Below the pieces are notes generated by a model. It was not told where the DNA came from, searched no databases, and saw only the letters and a program-made list of their open reading frames with translations. Shown one piece after another: positions 1-8,901 of a stretch of 64,000 nt of DNA. The DNA comes from Paenibacillus sp. FSL R10-2734. Its GTDB lineage: Bacteria; Bacillota; Bacilli; Paenibacillales; Paenibacillaceae. Made by a program: the position numbers and the translations under genes. Where the stretch lies: contig NZ_CP150170.1 in assembly GCF_037963865.1 (NCBI RefSeq), forward strand, positions 372,001-436,000. The letters are read 5' to 3'. How positions within the stretch are numbered: the first letter of the stretch is position 1; every line of letters begins with the position of its first letter.

Positions 1-335
1 CTGTATATAAGTACACTTAGGATAGGAACGAGCAGTGCTCCTGTCCCACGCATAATCGGATAAACCTGTGAAATATCACCGAACTGATATGCCTTCGATA
101 GTAATATGAAATACCCACTCTGCAGCATAATAGATAGCAGTATTAAGCCGTAAGCTCTCAATGGAATCGTGTTGTTTACTAGCCATTCAATCAGATATGG
201 AGTGAGCAGCAAAAAACATGGGATATTAATCATCCATAGGAACACATCTTTATTCATGCTGCGTTTCGCAAACAAATTCCATATCGAATGTGTAAAACCA
301 GATGCTAACACGAGTATGAGTGCGATAGTTGTCAT
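1..335 (-). CDS. EamA/DMT-type membrane transporter, 3' end cut by window edge
   Basis: Reading the complement from the ATG at 335 gives an open frame to the window edge, about 111 residues. It is strongly hydrophobic, with at least three membrane segments. The start (MTTIALILVLASGFTHSIWN) and a later Q-x-G-D-I-S-Q-V-Y-P-I-M-R-G stretch are typical of EamA / drug-metabolite transporters, which usually have ten helices. The start is only 8 nt after the stop of the GH88 gene, so it is probably the last gene of the carbohydrate operon. Export or import of a sugar-derived product is an inference; the substrate cannot be told from sequence. Confidence 0.75.
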   Translation of the reverse strand, partial: MTTIALILVLASGFTHSIWNLFAKRSMNKDVFLWMINIPCFLLLTPYLIEWLVNNTIPLRAYGLILLSIMLQSGYFILLSKAYQFGDISQVYPIMRGTGALLVPILSVLIY

Positions 336-342
336 TGTTTAA

Positions 343-1488
343 TCACCGAGTTTCTTGTAAAGGTTGTGACTCGTACCAGTATCCTTTTATTCCTTTTTCC
401 AAACGTATCAGTGCTTCAAGGTAGAAATAATCGCCCCATATCATATAATCATCTGGAGCTACATTTCCTCGTACATAGTAGGACCCATGTTTTAATAATC
501 CCTCGGCGCCTTCTTCGCCAATAGTTGAATAATGAAGCACGAGTGAGGTCATCGACAGCTCAAACTTCTCCTCAAACTCAGCGCGATCGGGGTCTGCATC
601 ATCAAGAAGACTTAGCATCTCGATCAAGCCAGCTGCGACGATCGCTGAAGCGGAACTGTCTCGATACGTATTCACATTAACCGGAGCATCAAAATCCCAA
701 TAAGCCACATAATCTTCTGGCAGTTGCCCAATAAAATAGGATGCCATACGCTTCGCCGTGTCCAAGTAAACTTTATGTCCTGTGTAGCGGTAAGCAAGGG
801 AAAAGCCATAAACACCCCATGCTTGACCACGAGCCCATGTAGATCCGTTCGTAAATCCTTGATGTGTCGCTCCGCCAAGCGCTTCACCCGTTTCGGTATC
901 AAACACAAACGTGTGGTATGAGCTATCATCCCCACGCACAAGATATCGCAGGCTTTGATCAGCTTGCTTAATCGCAACCTGACGATAACGCTCTTCCCCA
1001 GTTTGTTGATAAGCCCAGAACAACAGAGGGAGATTCATGAGACAATCAATGATCATTCGTCCCCCATGTTGTGCATCACCAGACAGTCCCCAAGCTTGAA
1101 TATACTGTCCATCCTCGCGCCAACGACACATGAGTACATCTGCCGCTTGCAGTGTTAATTCTCTTGATTCCTCATCCCGTTCCACCACCCATTGCGCCTG
1201 CGAGGATAACGTATATAGGAATCCTATGTCATGATGATCAAGAACAATGTTCTGTTCCATTCTCCGCTTAAAGCTTTTTACCGTAAGTTGCGCTGCCTCA
1301 CGGTAAGCCTCGTCGCCAGAATACTCGTAGCATAACCACAACATTCCGCTCCAGAACCCGTTCGTCCAATCTTCATTATTGTTCAATTCATACCTGCCGT
1401 TAACACTGACATGTGGGAAGCGATCTCCGAAACGCTCCACATTATTTTTGATCTTCTCCATTGCATCTTCAATTGCGTGTTTCCACAC
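343..1488 (-). CDS. GH88 unsaturated glucuronyl hydrolase
   Basis: Family GH88 hydrolases remove the 4,5-unsaturated uronic acid that polysaccharide lyases leave at the non-reducing end of oligosaccharides; they are cytoplasmic. The protein closely follows the Bacillus sp. GL1 enzyme as I remember it: the HHDIGF motif and the GGRMIIDCLMNLPLL motif carry the two catalytic aspartates (Asp104 and Asp165 counted from the ATG at 1539). I prefer the GTG at 1488, preceded by GGAAAGGG at about 9 nt; this gives 381 aa, close to the ~377 aa of the GL1 enzyme. The ATG at 1539 has no convincing ribosome site and adds 17 residues. It lies 75 nt after the GH35 gene in the same operon. GH105 enzymes are related, but the motifs fit GH88 better. 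Confidence 0.88.
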   Translation of the reverse strand: MWKHAIEDAMEKIKNNVERFGDRFPHVSVNGRYELNNNEDWTNGFWSGMLWLCYEYSGDEAYREAAQLTVKSFKRRMEQNIVLDHHDIGFLYTLSSQAQWVVERDEESRELTLQAADVLMCRWREDGQYIQAWGLSGDAQHGGRMIIDCLMNLPLLFWAYQQTGEERYRQVAIKQADQSLRYLVRGDDSSYHTFVFDTETGEALGGATHQGFTNGSTWARGQAWGVYGFSLAYRYTGHKVYLDTAKRMASYFIGQLPEDYVAYWDFDAPVNVNTYRDSSASAIVAAGLIEMLSLLDDADPDRAEFEEKFELSMTSLVLHYSTIGEEGAEGLLKHGSYYVRGNVAPDDYMIWGDYFYLEALIRLEKGIKGYWYESQPLQETR

Positions 1489-1563
1489 ATCCCAACACCC
1501 TTTCCAAGAACCATTCAGAGTCCGCTTTATAAGCCACATCGCCCTACTGAATCCATACTAATG

Positions 1564-3324
1564 TCACCCTAAATCTGGTTGATCCTGAAGTGTAACTAGC
1601 AGGTCCTTCGTACCATGCAATTCGAACACAACAATCTCATTCTCACCCGCACGCAGAAGTGGCCCTGGAACATAAAGCCTCTTCTGCGGTCCTGCCTCCC
1701 AATAACGTCCGAGGTTGAAGCCATTTACGAATACAATTCCCTTTGTCCAGCCCTCAAGTGCTAGAAAGGTGTCTGCGATATCTGCCTCTTGCTCAATATG
1801 AAAGGAGCCTTTATAAAATGCAGGTCCTTCGCTTCCTTCCTCAACATGAACAACAGGTGCATCATGTAGTAGATCGATATTGTCCATGGGTAGACTATGA
1901 ATCGTCCAATCAAATAGGAACTGAAATCCCAATCTCGCACCCTCGGTAATTCCCTTACAATCTCTTAAAAACGGTCCATAATTCGTTCTGCCCATATTCT
2001 CCACTAGAATACGAAGCTCAGCTCCGCCCTCTGGTACATGGAACTCAATCGGCTGCGGATCCCAACGCTCAATAACTCCCTTATACTCTCCATCGAGGAA
2101 TACGAGCGCACGATCATGTACTTCCTGCAAGACCAGTGAACAATTTTGTCTAGGACCGGAAACGTTCGTTGTATATAAAATGAAGCCATAATCCTGCCCC
2201 AGCTTCTCCATCGGCTCTGGGCAAGTCCGTTGCACAGATGTCGACAGCACTGGCAGTAGATCAAACAGCGGTGCAACTGGCTTCAGCTGAACACTGCCAT
2301 ACCCCATCTTGCGAACAGGCTCAGGAAGCGGCATTAGCTCCGTATCGAAATATTTTGCAATCAGCTCCCTTAACAGAATGTACTTCTCTGTAATATCTCC
2401 CCATTCTGTCAGTGGGCTGTCATAGTCGTAGCTAGTTACCGTTGGTTCGTATGTACCATGATTGTTGGCACCATTGTAAAATCCAAAGTTCGTTCCGCCA
2501 TGAAACATATAAAAGTTAACCGATCCGCCAGCCTTCAGCATATCCTCAAACACATGCACAGCATCCTGTACAGCTCGCGTATGATGCGGCTTGTTCCAAT
2601 GATCGAACCACCCGTTCCAATACTCCATACACATAAGCGGCTTATCCGGCTGCACCTGCTTCAAACTATTAAAGGCTTCCTCCGTTCTCGAACCAAAATT
2701 AACGGTTTCAAGTACTCCTGGAACCATACCGCCTTGCAGCATGAAATCTTCCGGGCCATCTGAGGTGAACAGTAGGACATCCATCCCGCGTGAGATCATA
2801 CTCTCCTGTATATGTTCAAGATATTTTAGGTCATTCCCATAGCTTCCGTACTCGTTCTCTATCTGCATCGCGATGATCGGACCGCCATTCGTACATAACA
2901 AAGGCTTCAGCTTCGGCAGCAGCACATCATAATAAGAATCTATCTTAGACAAAAATGCCTCGTCATAACAGCGCAAGCGCATCCCATCCTCGGCAAGCAG
3001 CCAGGCCGGCATTCCACCGAACTCCCACTCCGCACAGATGTAAGGACTTGGACGAACGATGACATGCAAGTCTAACTCTGCTGCTGTTTCGATAAATGTC
3101 ACGATATCCGCCATACCCGTAAAACAGAACTTACCTTTCTGAGGCTCATGAATATTCCATGCAACGTACGTTTCTACCGTGTTAAAGCCGCAAGCCTTCA
3201 GCTTGCTCAATCGATCCTTCCAATACTCAGGAATTACGCGGAAATAGTGAATCGCTCCTGACACAATCGTAAGGGGTGTACCCTCATAAATAAATTGATC
3301 TCCTTGCACTGTGAATGATGCCAT
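1564..3324 (-). CDS. GH35 beta-galactosidase
   Basis: This is a cytoplasmic-type family 35 beta-galactosidase (no signal peptide) releasing beta-linked galactose from oligosaccharides. The N-terminal barrel shows the family signature SGAIHYFR and the active-site strings QIENEYGSYG (acid/base Glu) and CMEYWNGWFDHW (nucleophile Glu), about residues 165 and 241 counted from the ATG at 3345. The C-terminal third contains jelly-roll domains ending in a FNLGRYW motif typical of GH35. The ATG at 3324 is chosen because AGAGGAG sits 8 nt upstream; the ATG at 3345 would place that site inside the gene. It lies between the DUF4091 and GH88 genes, on the same strand, suggesting joint breakdown of one imported glycan. 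Confidence 0.92.
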   Translation of the reverse strand: MASFTVQGDQFIYEGTPLTIVSGAIHYFRVIPEYWKDRLSKLKACGFNTVETYVAWNIHEPQKGKFCFTGMADIVTFIETAAELDLHVIVRPSPYICAEWEFGGMPAWLLAEDGMRLRCYDEAFLSKIDSYYDVLLPKLKPLLCTNGGPIIAMQIENEYGSYGNDLKYLEHIQESMISRGMDVLLFTSDGPEDFMLQGGMVPGVLETVNFGSRTEEAFNSLKQVQPDKPLMCMEYWNGWFDHWNKPHHTRAVQDAVHVFEDMLKAGGSVNFYMFHGGTNFGFYNGANNHGTYEPTVTSYDYDSPLTEWGDITEKYILLRELIAKYFDTELMPLPEPVRKMGYGSVQLKPVAPLFDLLPVLSTSVQRTCPEPMEKLGQDYGFILYTTNVSGPRQNCSLVLQEVHDRALVFLDGEYKGVIERWDPQPIEFHVPEGGAELRILVENMGRTNYGPFLRDCKGITEGARLGFQFLFDWTIHSLPMDNIDLLHDAPVVHVEEGSEGPAFYKGSFHIEQEADIADTFLALEGWTKGIVFVNGFNLGRYWEAGPQKRLYVPGPLLRAGENEIVVFELHGTKDLLVTLQDQPDLG

Positions 3325-3378
3325 ATTCCATGCTCCTCTACTCATGAACTCGATATAAGCTCCTTCTACCTGTCATTC

Positions 3379-5046
3379 CTATTCTGAACATGAATTCTCA
3401 CCAACCAGACGGTTAATCTCTTCACGCTTACGGATATACCATTCCGCTTCTTGTGGGTATACTTCAAAGGATAATTCTTGCTCCAAGCCATCCTCCAATA
3501 AGGCAATTACTGCTTCTCTTCCAATATTCTGCTCGAGTAGCTCAAGTGCGCGCAAATCCTGCAGAGCTTCCATAAGCACCTCCAGCCTGATCGACTCGAT
3601 CGGTCCCTCAGCGCCTGGATATACCAAAAATGCATCGCCCGCTGGGAATCCACCTCCTGCATCCGTCACTTGAAATGGATCAATCGGATACTTCGAGAAC
3701 TGTGCATACCAGAAGTTGTAACCCCAATGCAAAAATCCTTTAAGTTTTAGCTTGTAAATTTGCATCCCGAGTACACGATTGCGTGATGACGGCATATGAA
3801 GAAAGCGATTAGAAACGAGCTTGTATTGGGCACAGCAATAATAAGTCCATAACCCCTCTACGCCATGATCCAGAAATGGTCGAATACCATTGCTGGCTGG
3901 AATCGGGTGCTTAATTAAACCACTTTCATAAAATTCATACTCAGAGAGCGCATCAATGATCGGAAAGCCTTCTAAAATTGGCTTAATAAGCTCACTCGCT
4001 GCACGATAGGTATCCATGTCCGCAAGATTCGGTTCATCCGATAGATGGAAATAAACTCGCTGCTCTAAACCATTCTCTCTTACAAACGCTAATAGCTCTT
4101 GTAAAAATAATGTAAGGAATCCAGTGTATTCCGGATCTTTAGAATCGGTATCCCATCCAAATAATTGCTTTAATTGACCATCAACCATAGCCATTACTTT
4201 TGGTGCATGCTTGGCACCCCATTGTGTGAATAGATGGGAGAACTCAAAATATTTCACTCCACTGCGGTCACACAGCTCTATCCAACGCTTTAATCGTTCA
4301 AAAGTGAAGTTATACTTCTCTCCTGTCCGTTCCACTTGAACAAGTTGTACGGTTGGGCGGTCTCCCCCAATCTCCGTGTCTAACGGCGGTGTGAACAAAG
4401 GGGTTAGAATCATATTCATTCCATGTTTCACCGCGGTGTGGATGTATTGCTCAATCAACTGCCAATGGTACTCGCTAAATATGTCTGTTTTATAGTAGGT
4501 AGCCAAGCAATCTACATGGAACCATTCCGTATGTATAAGCGACTGCTCCGGCAATGTTGCCGCGATCACTTCCAGCGTAAATGTTTCCTCACCTACTTGT
4601 TCGCCGCTATCATTTGCGATTTGGATGCAAATATCAAATAAGCCCGCCTTAGCATTGAGCGGCACCTCAACAGTGATCCATATTGAGCGCCATTGATTCG
4701 GATAACCAGTTAAACCTCGATTCGTATCGAACGGAATTAACGCATCTGGATAAAGACCTGGCGTGCTTCTCAAGACATGTTCATCAGCATCGTGATAGCT
4801 CACCATATTAGCAGGTACTAGCTCTACAGTTCGTACAGTTATATTGGGCCCCAACTCGGATTGCACCGCCCGAACCTGAAGCGACCGCATAAGTACATTT
4901 GCCCGATATGCAACCTGGAAAGAATAGGACTCACCAAGTAGTGCCGAACCTCTAAGTTGAGTTGGCGCATGCAGTTCTTCATCGGCAAATACCTTGATTA
5001 ATGAACTGATACATCTTGTTTCCATCCGTGCAGCTCTATTCAACAT
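3379..5046 (-). CDS. DUF4091 protein, GH123-like glycosidase
   Basis: A roughly 555-aa protein with an N-terminal beta-sandwich, a central barrel-like part and the C-terminal DUF4091 signature (FLVYPGAEGPIESIRLEVLMEALQD region, here only partly quoted). The motif HLSDEPN contains the Asp-Glu pair that matches the catalytic pair of GH123 beta-N-acetylgalactosaminidases, in which the acetamido group of the substrate assists. No signal peptide, so it probably works on imported oligosaccharides. The ATG at 5046 follows a GGGGGG-containing site by about 13 nt; the ATG at 5067 has no site. The operon context is the solute-binding protein upstream and GH35 plus GH88 downstream. The family call is solid; N-acetylgalactosaminidase activity is inference. 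Confidence 0.8.
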   Translation of the reverse strand: MLNRAARMETRCISSLIKVFADEELHAPTQLRGSALLGESYSFQVAYRANVLMRSLQVRAVQSELGPNITVRTVELVPANMVSYHDADEHVLRSTPGLYPDALIPFDTNRGLTGYPNQWRSIWITVEVPLNAKAGLFDICIQIANDSGEQVGEETFTLEVIAATLPEQSLIHTEWFHVDCLATYYKTDIFSEYHWQLIEQYIHTAVKHGMNMILTPLFTPPLDTEIGGDRPTVQLVQVERTGEKYNFTFERLKRWIELCDRSGVKYFEFSHLFTQWGAKHAPKVMAMVDGQLKQLFGWDTDSKDPEYTGFLTLFLQELLAFVRENGLEQRVYFHLSDEPNLADMDTYRAASELIKPILEGFPIIDALSEYEFYESGLIKHPIPASNGIRPFLDHGVEGLWTYYCCAQYKLVSNRFLHMPSSRNRVLGMQIYKLKLKGFLHWGYNFWYAQFSKYPIDPFQVTDAGGGFPAGDAFLVYPGAEGPIESIRLEVLMEALQDLRALELLEQNIGREAVIALLEDGLEQELSFEVYPQEAEWYIRKREEINRLVGENSCSE

Positions 5047-5133
5047 TTCCACTTCTTTTCCCCCCATATGAATTGGTAAAAGGATAAGCCCGGCAAACTC
5101 GACTGACTATTCGAACTTACCGGGCTTATTAAA

Positions 5134-6651
5134 TTATTTACTTGCTTTGTAAGCATCACTAGTATCTTTGAGATGCTGCTGGAAGCTAGGATCTGCTTTC
5201 AGTCCATTAATAAACTTGTCCCAATCCGCCAAGCTTGATTTTTTGATAACGACATTTGTATACATATCAACAAACTTCTTCTGCCAATCGCCGCCTTTTT
5301 CCATCCACGCTTCGGTATTTGGCAATCCTGCAGCAGGATTCTTAATCGAAGATTCTGAGATTGTATCGATCAGCTTACGATTGTACTCTAATACGTCTGC
5401 TGGCATTCCAGGTCCTTCAGCACGTTGGTATTTATTGAAGAAACCAGAAATCCATTGTGCTGTTGTCGCTGTACCATATCCTTGCTTCTTACCTTCATCT
5501 GTTTGAACAATAGAACCATCTTCAGAAACGGTATAATCTTTGTCTTTGATACCATAAGTGACGAGATTGTATCCTTCTTGAGTAGCAGTTTCGTTGTAAA
5601 CTTCAAGAATCTTCTTGAGCTTGTCTTCGCTAACCGATTTGTTAACTAGGAACAATCCATAGTAACCGTAAGCTTGTTCATTGTATTTCTTGCCATCTTT
5701 CGCAGCTGGGATTTCATACGCCTTCAACTCAGCTTCAGGCTTAATCTTCTGCAACTCTTGACCAAATATAAATGCTTCGTTAATATTTCCGAATGAGATC
5801 CCCGCCTTGCCTTGAATCATCATTTCTTTCACTTGGCTTGACTTCATAACTGGTAAGTCCGGTGTAATAAGACCATCACCATAAGCCTTGCTCCAGAATT
5901 CAAGCCCTTCTCTCGCTTCAGCTGTCAGCCAGTATGGCTCAAGACCGCCATCAGCTGTCTCCTTCCAAGCTGTACCTGCACCAAACATCGTCATCATATA
6001 AGGACTGACACTTGCTTGTACCATACCGTAAGTATCGTTTTTACCATTTTTATCCGGGTCATTCTTTGTAAAGGCTTCTAACACTTTGTAGAACTCTTCC
6101 ATCGTAGTGGGAGCAGTCAATCCCACGTTTTTGAGCCAATCTTCACGAATCAACAAGGACTCATGTCCGTCCAATGGACGAACGCGTGGAATACCGTAGG
6201 ATTTTCCTTTGAACTTAATATTGTTAATCGCATTCTCCGGATAGCCTGCTAGATTCGGATAGTCTGGCAAGAAAGGAGTCAAATCCCAGAATGCCCCTTG
6301 ATCGATTGCGGTTGAGAATGCAGGGTCATTAATATCCTCGATGAGAACGACATCTGGCAAACTCTTCGAAGCAAGCAATGCATTCAACTTTTCTTTATAG
6401 TTATTAATTGGATAGAAGTCGATTTTAAGCTTTACATTCAGTTTTTCATTCAGCTGTAGAACGCTTTCAAGATCACTACTAGGGGATTCACCATAAGTCA
6501 TCGTACCGATATTGATCTCAACTGGCTTTTGTTGTTCAACCTTGGAAGTATCTCCAGCAGAATTGGTCTCCTCACCCTTTGCACAGCCCACCAACATGCT
6601 TGTAGCGAGAACTAACACCAATAGCATTGTCATCCAACTTCTTTTTTTCAT
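5134..6651 (-). CDS. Extracellular solute-binding lipoprotein of a carbohydrate ABC importer
   Basis: A 505-aa family 1 type solute-binding protein of the LplA group. The N terminus is a lipoprotein signal peptide: MKKR, a hydrophobic core, then the lipobox LVGC with the lipidated cysteine at residue 23. The mature part shows the usual two-lobe pattern, with the segment ALLASKSLPDVV near residue 90. It should sit on the outer face of the membrane and deliver oligosaccharides to the two permeases encoded just upstream. A ribosome site GGGAGGG lies 9 nt before the ATG. No ATPase gene is nearby; Lpl-type importers generally share an MsmX-like ATPase encoded elsewhere. Confidence 0.93.
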   Translation of the reverse strand: MKKRSWMTMLLVLVLATSMLVGCAKGEETNSAGDTSKVEQQKPVEINIGTMTYGESPSSDLESVLQLNEKLNVKLKIDFYPINNYKEKLNALLASKSLPDVVLIEDINDPAFSTAIDQGAFWDLTPFLPDYPNLAGYPENAINNIKFKGKSYGIPRVRPLDGHESLLIREDWLKNVGLTAPTTMEEFYKVLEAFTKNDPDKNGKNDTYGMVQASVSPYMMTMFGAGTAWKETADGGLEPYWLTAEAREGLEFWSKAYGDGLITPDLPVMKSSQVKEMMIQGKAGISFGNINEAFIFGQELQKIKPEAELKAYEIPAAKDGKKYNEQAYGYYGLFLVNKSVSEDKLKKILEVYNETATQEGYNLVTYGIKDKDYTVSEDGSIVQTDEGKKQGYGTATTAQWISGFFNKYQRAEGPGMPADVLEYNRKLIDTISESSIKNPAAGLPNTEAWMEKGGDWQKKFVDMYTNVVIKKSSLADWDKFINGLKADPSFQQHLKDTSDAYKASK

Positions 6652-6705
6652 TTGTAAAAACCCTCCCTTTTATCTAATAAATTAATATATAAGATTGGTC
6701 ACCCC

Positions 6706-7587
6706 TTAACCCTTCACGGAACCAACCAACATACCCTTAACAAAGTACTTCTGAAGGAACGGGTAGACCATAATGATAGGTAGAGACGCAACGACTACTG
6801 CCGCCATCTTAATCGTCTCTGGAGGAAGCATCTGTTCACTCTGTAACATTGCAGCTACGGATGGATCTGCTATATTCGTTGAAGCTTGTATCAGCATCAT
6901 TTGCAGCACAACCTGCATCGGTCGAAGTTCATCTGAGTTGATGTACAATACGCCATTGAAGTACGTATTCCAGAAACCTACTGCAAAGAATAGCCCGAAT
7001 GCAGCGACCGCTGACAGCGAGATCGGGAACATAATTTTGAAAAAGACTCCAATATCATTACATCCATCAATCTTGGCTGCTTCCTCTAACTCCTCCGGCA
7101 GTTCCTGATAGAAGTTCTTCATCAAGAATACATACCATGCGCTTGTAATTGCCGGTAAAATCAACGACCAGATCGAGTCAATAAGACCTAATCCTTCAAC
7201 TAACATGAAATTCGGAATCATTCCTGGGTTGAACAACATCGTCATAAGAATAGCAACTAGGAAAAGTTTCTTACCGAAAAATCGTTTCCGTGACAGAGAA
7301 TACGCCAAGGCACTCGTCACCATAATACTAATCGCAGAACCGACAATAGCTAAGAAGGCACTGACCCCTAATGAGCTCATAAACATCTTGGTAGATAGAA
7401 TGTACTTATAGGAGGAGAGACTCCATTTTTCCGGAATAATAATTAATGGCTTGCTCAAATATTCCGAAGGATCTGTAAAAGATACGATAATGACATAAAG
7501 AAAAGGTAGTAGTGTTACAAGCCCGATTAAACTGAGCACCGTATAAATGATGCCGTTTGTCACTTTATAGCCGAGGGACTTATTCAT
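6706..7587 (-). CDS. Carbohydrate ABC transporter permease (LplC/YtcP type)
   Basis: A 293-aa inner membrane protein with about six helices and the ABC permease contact loop EELEEAAKIDGCNDIGVFFKIMFPIS, in which the EAA-x3-G core is visible near residues 187-195. This is the second permease of the importer. Its ATG overlaps the TAA stop of the upstream permease (TAATG), so translation of the two is probably coupled, which fits a 1:1 heterodimer. The C terminus ends KGMLVGSVKG, typical of this CUT1 subgroup. The substrate is probably the oligosaccharide processed by the downstream glycosidases. Confidence 0.93.
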   Translation of the reverse strand: MNKSLGYKVTNGIIYTVLSLIGLVTLLPFLYVIIVSFTDPSEYLSKPLIIIPEKWSLSSYKYILSTKMFMSSLGVSAFLAIVGSAISIMVTSALAYSLSRKRFFGKKLFLVAILMTMLFNPGMIPNFMLVEGLGLIDSIWSLILPAITSAWYVFLMKNFYQELPEELEEAAKIDGCNDIGVFFKIMFPISLSAVAAFGLFFAVGFWNTYFNGVLYINSDELRPMQVVLQMMLIQASTNIADPSVAAMLQSEQMLPPETIKMAAVVVASLPIIMVYPFLQKYFVKGMLVGSVKG

Positions 7588-8582
7588 TAGTAAAGACCCT
7601 CCTCACCGAATTTTTTAGCTAAACGATTTGCTGTTACTACAAGTACAAGACCAACAACCGACTTGAATACTCCAACGACTGTCGCATAACTGAAACGACC
7701 GTTCTGTATCCCAGCCCGATACACATATGTATCAAAGACATCCGCAACATGCGCTACGGGAGAACTCATCATCAAAAAGATCTGTTCAAACCCTACCTCC
7801 ATCACTTGACCAAGCCTGAGTATGAGCAAAACGACGATTGTACTCCTGATGCAAGGCACTGTAATCTTCATAATTTGTTTCCATCGGTTCGCACCATCAA
7901 TTTGTGCCGCCTCATACATTTCTTGATTAATACCTGCAATTGCAGCCAAGAAGATGATTGTACCCCACCCGGCTTCTTTCCATATGCTCTGCGCAGTTAA
8001 CAAGCCCCAGAAGTAATTCGGCTCTGTCAAGAAAGCGATCGGCTGTCCACCAAGCTCGACAATAATCTTGTTAACAATTCCATCGCTCTGTCCGAGAATG
8101 ATAAAACAGATACCAGCAATGATTACCCAAGATAAAAAGTGAGGTAAATAAACTATCGTTTGTATTACTTTCTTAAATCTCATACTCCGAACCTCGTTAA
8201 TGAGTAATGCAAGAACGATCGGAATCGGGAAGAAGAAGATGATGTTTAGCAAGCTAATCGCCATCGTATTTCTAAATAAGAGAAAGAAGTCTGGATTCGT
8301 GAAAAACTCACTAAAATATTTGAATCCGACCCATTCGCTTTCCCAGAACCCTAGGTATGGAGAATAGTTTTTAAATGCTAAACCTAGCCCCCATAGCGGG
8401 AAGTACTTAAAGATTAAGAAGTAGAGAAGACCTGGAAGCGCTAGTAAGTACAAATATTTCTCTCGACCAAATATGACTTTGAATCGAGCCCAATGGGAGT
8501 CTTTCGGTTTTAAACTTTGTCTCTCGGCTTCATATGCCTGTGATAAACTTGCGTTCGCTAATTTAAGATTAGATTGCGGCAA
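7587..8582 (-). CDS. Carbohydrate ABC transporter permease (LplB type)
   Basis: First permease of the importer, about six membrane helices. It has the N-terminal motif LLALPGLLYFLIFKYFPLWG and the ABC contact loop MYEAAQIDGANRWKQIMKITVP. The open frame begins with a TTG at 8600, but the sequence GGAGGTGG immediately after it is better read as the ribosome site for a TTG at 8582, 8 nt further on; this gives about 331 aa. This is the first gene of the seven-gene carbohydrate operon and lies about 320 nt downstream of the AraC-type regulator gene. Confidence 0.92.
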   Translation of the reverse strand: MPQSNLKLANASLSQAYEAERQSLKPKDSHWARFKVIFGREKYLYLLALPGLLYFLIFKYFPLWGLGLAFKNYSPYLGFWESEWVGFKYFSEFFTNPDFFLLFRNTMAISLLNIIFFFPIPIVLALLINEVRSMRFKKVIQTIVYLPHFLSWVIIAGICFIILGQSDGIVNKIIVELGGQPIAFLTEPNYFWGLLTAQSIWKEAGWGTIIFLAAIAGINQEMYEAAQIDGANRWKQIMKITVPCIRSTIVVLLILRLGQVMEVGFEQIFLMMSSPVAHVADVFDTYVYRAGIQNGRFSYATVVGVFKSVVGLVLVVTANRLAKKFGEEGLY

Positions 8583-8810
8583 GGGTTTCACCACCTCCAA
8601 CGATTTTGTTTGAACTTGGTTGACTGTAACGTTTCATGTCTGCATCTTACAAGCTGCAACGCTCATCAACAATGACCAATTCTTATTCGCCTGAGATCCT
8701 TGTGCAATAATTGCGAATAGCTTGATACCACTGGGTTTATGAACACTTCTAGTCTCAATAATTAACCTCATTAGCCCTGAGAGATTATAAAATTGCACCT
8801 CATAATAATC
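8583..8810 (-). promoter_or_regulatory. Leader region of the carbohydrate operon
   Basis: This gap between the regulator terminator and the first permease gene must hold the operon promoter and any AraC-regulator site. I do not see a clear sigma-A promoter or a cre site. The only strong element is the ribosome site GGAGGTGG for the TTG at 8582. A weak promoter that needs activation by the AraC regulator would be consistent with this. Confidence 0.35.
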
Positions 8811-8866
8811 AAAAAAAGACTTACAAGAACGAGAGGTTACATTTCTCTCGCTCTTAGCAAAGTCTT
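8811..8866 (-). terminator. Rho-independent terminator of the AraC regulator gene
   Basis: On the minus strand a long imperfect stem (AAGACTT...AAGAGCGAGAG paired with CTCTCG TTCTT...AAGTCTT) is followed by seven T. It lies 36 nt after the regulator stop codon and separates it from the transport operon. Confidence 0.85.
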
Positions 8867-8901
8867 ATTTAAAAAAAGTGCATTTGATTTAGTCAGGAAT
8901 A

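Noticed and set aside
8622..8640. Possible cre site (TGTAACGTTTCA) before the carbohydrate operon
   Set aside because: Only 12 bp long and the central CG is shifted, so it does not fit TGNAANCGNTNNCA.
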